Positions 32,854 through 35,924 of a stretch of DNA of 35,924 nt are shown here, piece by piece (the first letter of the stretch is position 1; every line of letters starts with the position of its first letter). Source of the DNA: Deltaproteobacteria bacterium. Its GTDB lineage: Bacteria > Desulfobacterota > Syntrophia > Syntrophales > UBA8958. Position numbers and translations under genes: made by a program. The stretch is taken from assembly GCA_026388335.1 (NCBI GenBank), contig JAPLJZ010000196.1, forward strand, positions 1-35,924. Reading direction: 5' to 3'. The notes under the pieces are model-generated. The model was not told the origin of the DNA. It was given only the letters and a program-made list of their open reading frames with translations, and did not search any database.

Positions 32854-34425
32854 CTATTCATACGTTTGCCGATACAGGGCGTCAAACCCGTCTTTACCCG
32901 TGGCCAGCAGCAAGGTCAGCGGCATGACCGACCGGGCCGCTGCCAGCATCTTTTCGGTTAATTCACGGATGTCCCACTGGGCGTGACGATCCGCCCGCAG
33001 CCGGGCCATGTGGTAGAGTTCCCGGGCATTTACCTTCATGGCGACGCGGCGCCGGTGGGCATTGGTCAGGATATAAGGGGCCGCCGCAAAGGCCGCCTTT
33101 CTCATTTGCCCGTAGATTTCATTCGTCCTGGTCATGATATCCATGAACGACTCCTCCATGCCGATTTCCCTGATTGCCGGCGGCACGGTAACCCCAAGGG
33201 CGGGGTCATAGGCCTGGACGGTGAGGGTGGCCATGCGGTGCCGTTTCAACTGGGCGAAACAACTGGCGCTTACCGTCAGCTCAAAGAGAAGGTCCACTTG
33301 TTCGAATTCCCGCAGGACGGGATCGTGGGACCGGATATGACGGAGGGCGGCCCGCATCATATCCAGCCGCTGCTGCTCATCCATCTGTCCGGCCAGGATA
33401 AAACAGTCTGTCAGAGAACGATCTGAGGAAGAATGGATCAGTCCCGCCAGCACCCGCAGGTCGGCGTCGGGAGTGGCATGCACCAGGGAAACGCTGGGGA
33501 TCTCATTCGATGACGACGTCGCCCCGGTAAAAACCGGGACAGATTCCATATTTTTCAGGGGTTGCCTGGATTCCGGGTCGAGCCCGGAATGACAGGAAAG
33601 GTCGTTTCCCGCATGCTGCAAAGGTTGTACAGGTCCAGATGGTTTCAGCGCGGAAACCATCTCCCTAAGTTCCTGGCGCGTCAGCCGGTCATAGTCTGTC
33701 GCTTCCGTATACCGAACCAGGGAAGGGGCTACGGATTTAGTGCTCTTGAAGAGCGCGGCGCTGAAATCCCTGGCTTCGGCAAGGGGGTGAGCGGCCAGAC
33801 GCCGGAGCATCAGTTCCAGGTTCCGGGCGTTGAGGGTCATGCCTAACTGTGTTTCCGTCGCCAGGGCAATCGCGTAGCGGGCGTCTTCTTTGGCCCAGCC
33901 TTCCAGGAGGGAGCGATTGGCCGGGTCAGCGGCCAAGTCCGGGTGCTTCGCAAAGACGTAGGGTCGCAGCCGTTCATAGCAGGCATGGTAGTACTCATTC
34001 TGGCGCCGGATTATCTCCGCGAACGGGGCTTCGAGACCGGCCTCTTTGATTTCAGCGGGGATCACGAAGTCATCCTTGAAAAGAACGTAACGCTGGGATT
34101 TCTCCGTATAGGAACAGAGGCGGAATTTTTCAATATCCTCAACGAGGAGGCGAGAGACGCCCAGAACGTCGATGTTGAACACCGCATGTTCGGCAATAGA
34201 GCTGTGACCCATCTCGAAGACGATATTCCGGTTGGACTGTCTGGCCTTGTCCACCTCTCCCCGCGCCGCAGCCCGCAACTCATGGACCGCCTTGGGAGAA
34301 CGGCTGATCCGGGCATAAGCGGCGGCGAGCGTCTCCGGCGTCAGTTCTTCGAGATCCTCACAAAGATCCTCCAGATCCATGATGGTTTCATAATCGATAT
34401 TGTAACCGGCAAGTATAACTTTCAT
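32854..34425 (-). CDS. thyX: FAD-dependent thymidylate synthase-like protein, tandem ThyX domains
   Basis: At 523 residues it is about twice a single ThyX. Domain 1 (about 1-265) has GHSSIAEHAVFNID and CSYTEKSQRYV, the SQRY half of the ThyX motif, but KFR replaces RHR. Domain 2 (about 310-523) has FAQLKRHRMATLTVQAYDP, the RHR half, but lacks the SQRY half. The two copies thus carry complementary parts of the flavin and dUMP site. A linker at about 270-310 holds a dispersed-repeat insert. ThyX makes dTMP from dUMP using methylene-tetrahydrofolate, NADPH and FAD. Activity of this long form is inferred. Confidence 0.85.
   Translation of the reverse strand: MKVILAGYNIDYETIMDLEDLCEDLEELTPETLAAAYARISRSPKAVHELRAAARGEVDKARQSNRNIVFEMGHSSIAEHAVFNIDVLGVSRLLVEDIEKFRLCSYTEKSQRYVLFKDDFVIPAEIKEAGLEAPFAEIIRRQNEYYHACYERLRPYVFAKHPDLAADPANRSLLEGWAKEDARYAIALATETQLGMTLNARNLELMLRRLAAHPLAEARDFSAALFKSTKSVAPSLVRYTEATDYDRLTRQELREMVSALKPSGPVQPLQHAGNDLSCHSGLDPESRQPLKNMESVPVFTGATSSSNEIPSVSLVHATPDADLRVLAGLIHSSSDRSLTDCFILAGQMDEQQRLDMMRAALRHIRSHDPVLREFEQVDLLFELTVSASCFAQLKRHRMATLTVQAYDPALGVTVPPAIREIGMEESFMDIMTRTNEIYGQMRKAAFAAAPYILTNAHRRRVAMKVNARELYHMARLRADRHAQWDIRELTEKMLAAARSVMPLTLLLATGKDGFDALYRQTYE
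33505..33610. repeat. Palindromic dispersed repeat inserted in frame in thyX
   Basis: The palindrome ATTCCGGG-TCGAG-CCCGGAAT at 33570-33590 and a second hairpin CCCGGT-AAAA-ACCGGG at 33523-33538 lie in the thyX coding sequence. On the thyX strand the segment translates as CHSGLDPESRQ, the well-known in-frame reading of a common proteobacterial palindromic repeat. It falls in the interdomain linker and leaves the frame open. Limits are approximate. Confidence 0.75.
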
Positions 34426-34531
34426 AGCCTTATCTCTCTAATCGGATGTGGGGCTTTTGTATATGAACTCTCTTTTATTATCAAGAAAATTAGTCCGCCT
34501 GCCCGAGTTTGATCTTCGGCAAGGTTATCTC

Positions 34532-34560
34532 TTGACAGGAAGAGATAAAAAAAGGATAAG
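34532..34560 (+). promoter_or_regulatory. Sigma-70 promoter of der
   Basis: A perfect TTGACA is followed after 17 bases by GATAAG. It lies upstream of a short reading frame and der. Confidence 0.5.
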
Positions 34561-34597
34561 GGTGGGAAATCGTTAAACAACAATAAGGAATCGGAAG

Positions 34598-34654
34598 ATG
34601 GATAAGGTGCAAGTCATTAACATTTACGACAACATCGGGAAGGCTGGGGTATGA
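34598..34654 (+). CDS. 18-codon upstream reading frame coupled to der
   Basis: It reads MDKVQVINIYDNIGKAGV and stops with TGA overlapping the der ATG (ATGA). AAGGA lies eight bases upstream of its ATG. It may serve translational coupling for der; no peptide function is known, and chance is not excluded. Confidence 0.35.
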   Translation: MDKVQVINIYDNIGKAGV

Positions 34655-35924
34655 AGCCGGTCATTGCCATTATCGGTCGGCCCAACGTGGGCAAGTCCAC
34701 CCTGTTCAACCGCCTGGCCCGGAAAAACAAGGCGATCGTCATCGACGAGCCGGGGGCTACCAGGGACCGGAACTATGCCGATGGCGACTGGCATGGGCGC
34801 CCCTTCATTCTCATCGACACCGGCGGTTTTGAACCCACCGCCGACGGCATCCTCGCCCAGATGCGGGAGCAGACGACTCTGGCTATCGAAGAGGCCGATA
34901 TCATTCTATTTCTCCTGGATGGCCGGGACGGCCTGACCCCCTCGGACCGGGAGATTGCCGGAATCCTCAGGGAAGTCAAGAAGCCCATTTATTATATCGT
35001 CAATAAGATCGACGGCCCGAAACACGAGGATCTCGGTTATGATTTTTTCGGTCTGGGAGTCGATAAATTCTTTACCCTCTCCGCCCAGCACGGCCCCGGC
35101 ATCGATGATCTGATGAACGACCTGGCTTATCTCCTTCCGGAGGAGGCAGCCGCTCCGGAAGACGAAGATCAGATCCGGATCGCCGTCATCGGCAAGCCCA
35201 ATGTGGGAAAATCGTCGCTGATCAACAAGATATTGGGTTACGAACGAACGATTGCAAACCCTATCCCCGGGACGACCCGGGATTCCATTGATACGCCTTT
35301 TGAACGGGATGGGAAAAAGTATCTCCTCATCGACACGGCGGGAATTCGCCGGAAGAGCCGCGTGAGCCTTACCCTGGAGAAGTACAGCGTCGTCCAGGCC
35401 CTCAAGGCTATCGGCCGTTGCGATATTGCCCTGATCCTTATCGACGCCGTCGAGGGGATGACGGAACAGGACGTCAAGATCGCCGGATTGGCCCATGAAA
35501 AGGGGACCGCCTGCATTATCGTCGTCAACAAGTGGGACGCCGTGGCCAAGGATAACGAGACCATCGGCCGCTATGTGCTGGACATCAAGGATAAGGCCAA
35601 GTTCCTCGATTTTGCTCCGATTATTTTCATCTCCGCCCTCTCGGGGCAGCGGGTGGTGAAGATCTTCGATCTGATCACAACGGTTTTTGACCAATTTACC
35701 CGCCGGATCACCACGGGAGACCTCAACCGGGCGGCCCGGATATTCACGGACAGGAACCCCCCGTCCCGGTCCAAGGGGAAACCTAACAGCTTTGCCTATG
35801 TAACTCAGGTTGCCGTCAAACCGCCGACGTTTGTCTTTTTCGTCCGCGATCCCAAGGCAGTCCACTTTTCCTATGAACGCTATTTGATGAATCAGCTTCG
35901 GGAGGCCTTTGGCTTCGACGCATC
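34651..35924 (+). CDS. der: Ribosome-assembly GTPase Der (EngA), 3' end cut by window
   Basis: Two tandem GTPase domains identify it. Domain 1 has GRPNVGKSTLFNRLARK at the start, DEPGATRDRNYAD, DTGGFEP and VNKIDG. Domain 2 begins at IAVIGKPNVGKSSLINKILG, followed by PGTTRDSIDTP, DTAGIRRKSRV and VNKWDAV. The C-terminal KH-like domain is entered (RNPPSRSKGKPNSFAYVTQV) and runs out at the window end with 424 codons read. Der acts in 50S subunit assembly. The ATG overlaps a short upstream frame. A promoter-like TTGACA-17-GATAAG lies about 90 bases upstream. Confidence 0.95.
   Translation, partial: MKPVIAIIGRPNVGKSTLFNRLARKNKAIVIDEPGATRDRNYADGDWHGRPFILIDTGGFEPTADGILAQMREQTTLAIEEADIILFLLDGRDGLTPSDREIAGILREVKKPIYYIVNKIDGPKHEDLGYDFFGLGVDKFFTLSAQHGPGIDDLMNDLAYLLPEEAAAPEDEDQIRIAVIGKPNVGKSSLINKILGYERTIANPIPGTTRDSIDTPFERDGKKYLLIDTAGIRRKSRVSLTLEKYSVVQALKAIGRCDIALILIDAVEGMTEQDVKIAGLAHEKGTACIIVVNKWDAVAKDNETIGRYVLDIKDKAKFLDFAPIIFISALSGQRVVKIFDLITTVFDQFTRRITTGDLNRAARIFTDRNPPSRSKGKPNSFAYVTQVAVKPPTFVFFVRDPKAVHFSYERYLMNQLREAFGFDA

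Noticed and set aside
34906-35865. 319-codon minus-strand frame over der
   Set aside because: It is opposite a clear two-domain GTPase and has no family features.
1-35924. Hidden mobile island, defence system, CRISPR array or RNA genes
   Set aside because: No integrase, transposase, repeat-spacer array, tRNA or rRNA pattern was seen. Gene content is housekeeping throughout, with only small palindromic repeats as foreign-looking material.

Overview
The window reads as ordinary chromosome of a strictly anaerobic deltaproteobacterium-like organism, most like the Syntrophus/Smithella group. This placement is inference from gene content: a CarD-type regulator, a PIN/TRAM protein, ispD, ispF and gltX in a row; a double-domain ThyX; an LsrF-like aldolase; a fused FeoA-FeoB; GC-rich coding sequence. 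No rRNA, tRNA, CRISPR array, phage module or transposase gene was seen. About 31 full protein genes are packed tightly, plus partial genes at both edges.

Left part (1-11.9 kb). A minus-strand carbohydrate or organic-acid operon runs LsrF-like aldolase, zinc dehydrogenase, tandem class II aldolase, then a gene cut by the left edge. Next come a small anchored protein, the copper pair copZ-copA (minus strand), a metallo-beta-lactamase-fold hydrolase, a mannose-phosphate-isomerase-type cupin, a YgjP-type metallopeptidase, a FeoA-FeoB iron transporter with a clear promoter, and a secreted protein of unknown function.

Centre (11.9-20.8 kb). One minus-strand operon carries all seven shikimate steps plus both prephenate branches: aroF, aroB, pheA, aroD, aroE, aroA, aroK, aroC, tyrA. 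It converts phosphoenolpyruvate and erythrose 4-phosphate to chorismate and then towards phenylalanine and tyrosine. It is preceded by a leader with a possible 16-residue peptide and mutually exclusive stem-loops, which looks like an attenuator.

Right part (20.9-35.9 kb). Plus-strand genes: an unknown helical protein, pcm, a degenerate NlpD-like lipoprotein, a radical SAM protein, carD, a YacL-type PIN/TRAM protein, ispD, ispF and gltX. Minus-strand genes: a PilZ protein and, further on, thyX, a C26 gamma-glutamyl hydrolase, ampG and an L,D-transpeptidase, the last three suggesting peptidoglycan turnover. The GTPase gene der enters at the right edge.

The least ordinary material is non-coding or hybrid. 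It comprises the aroF leader, four palindromic dispersed-repeat insertions (one at the aroE start, one after gltX, a 126-bp terminal-inverted-repeat element before the transpeptidase, and one lying in frame inside thyX), and a ThyX whose two domains carry complementary halves of the family signature.
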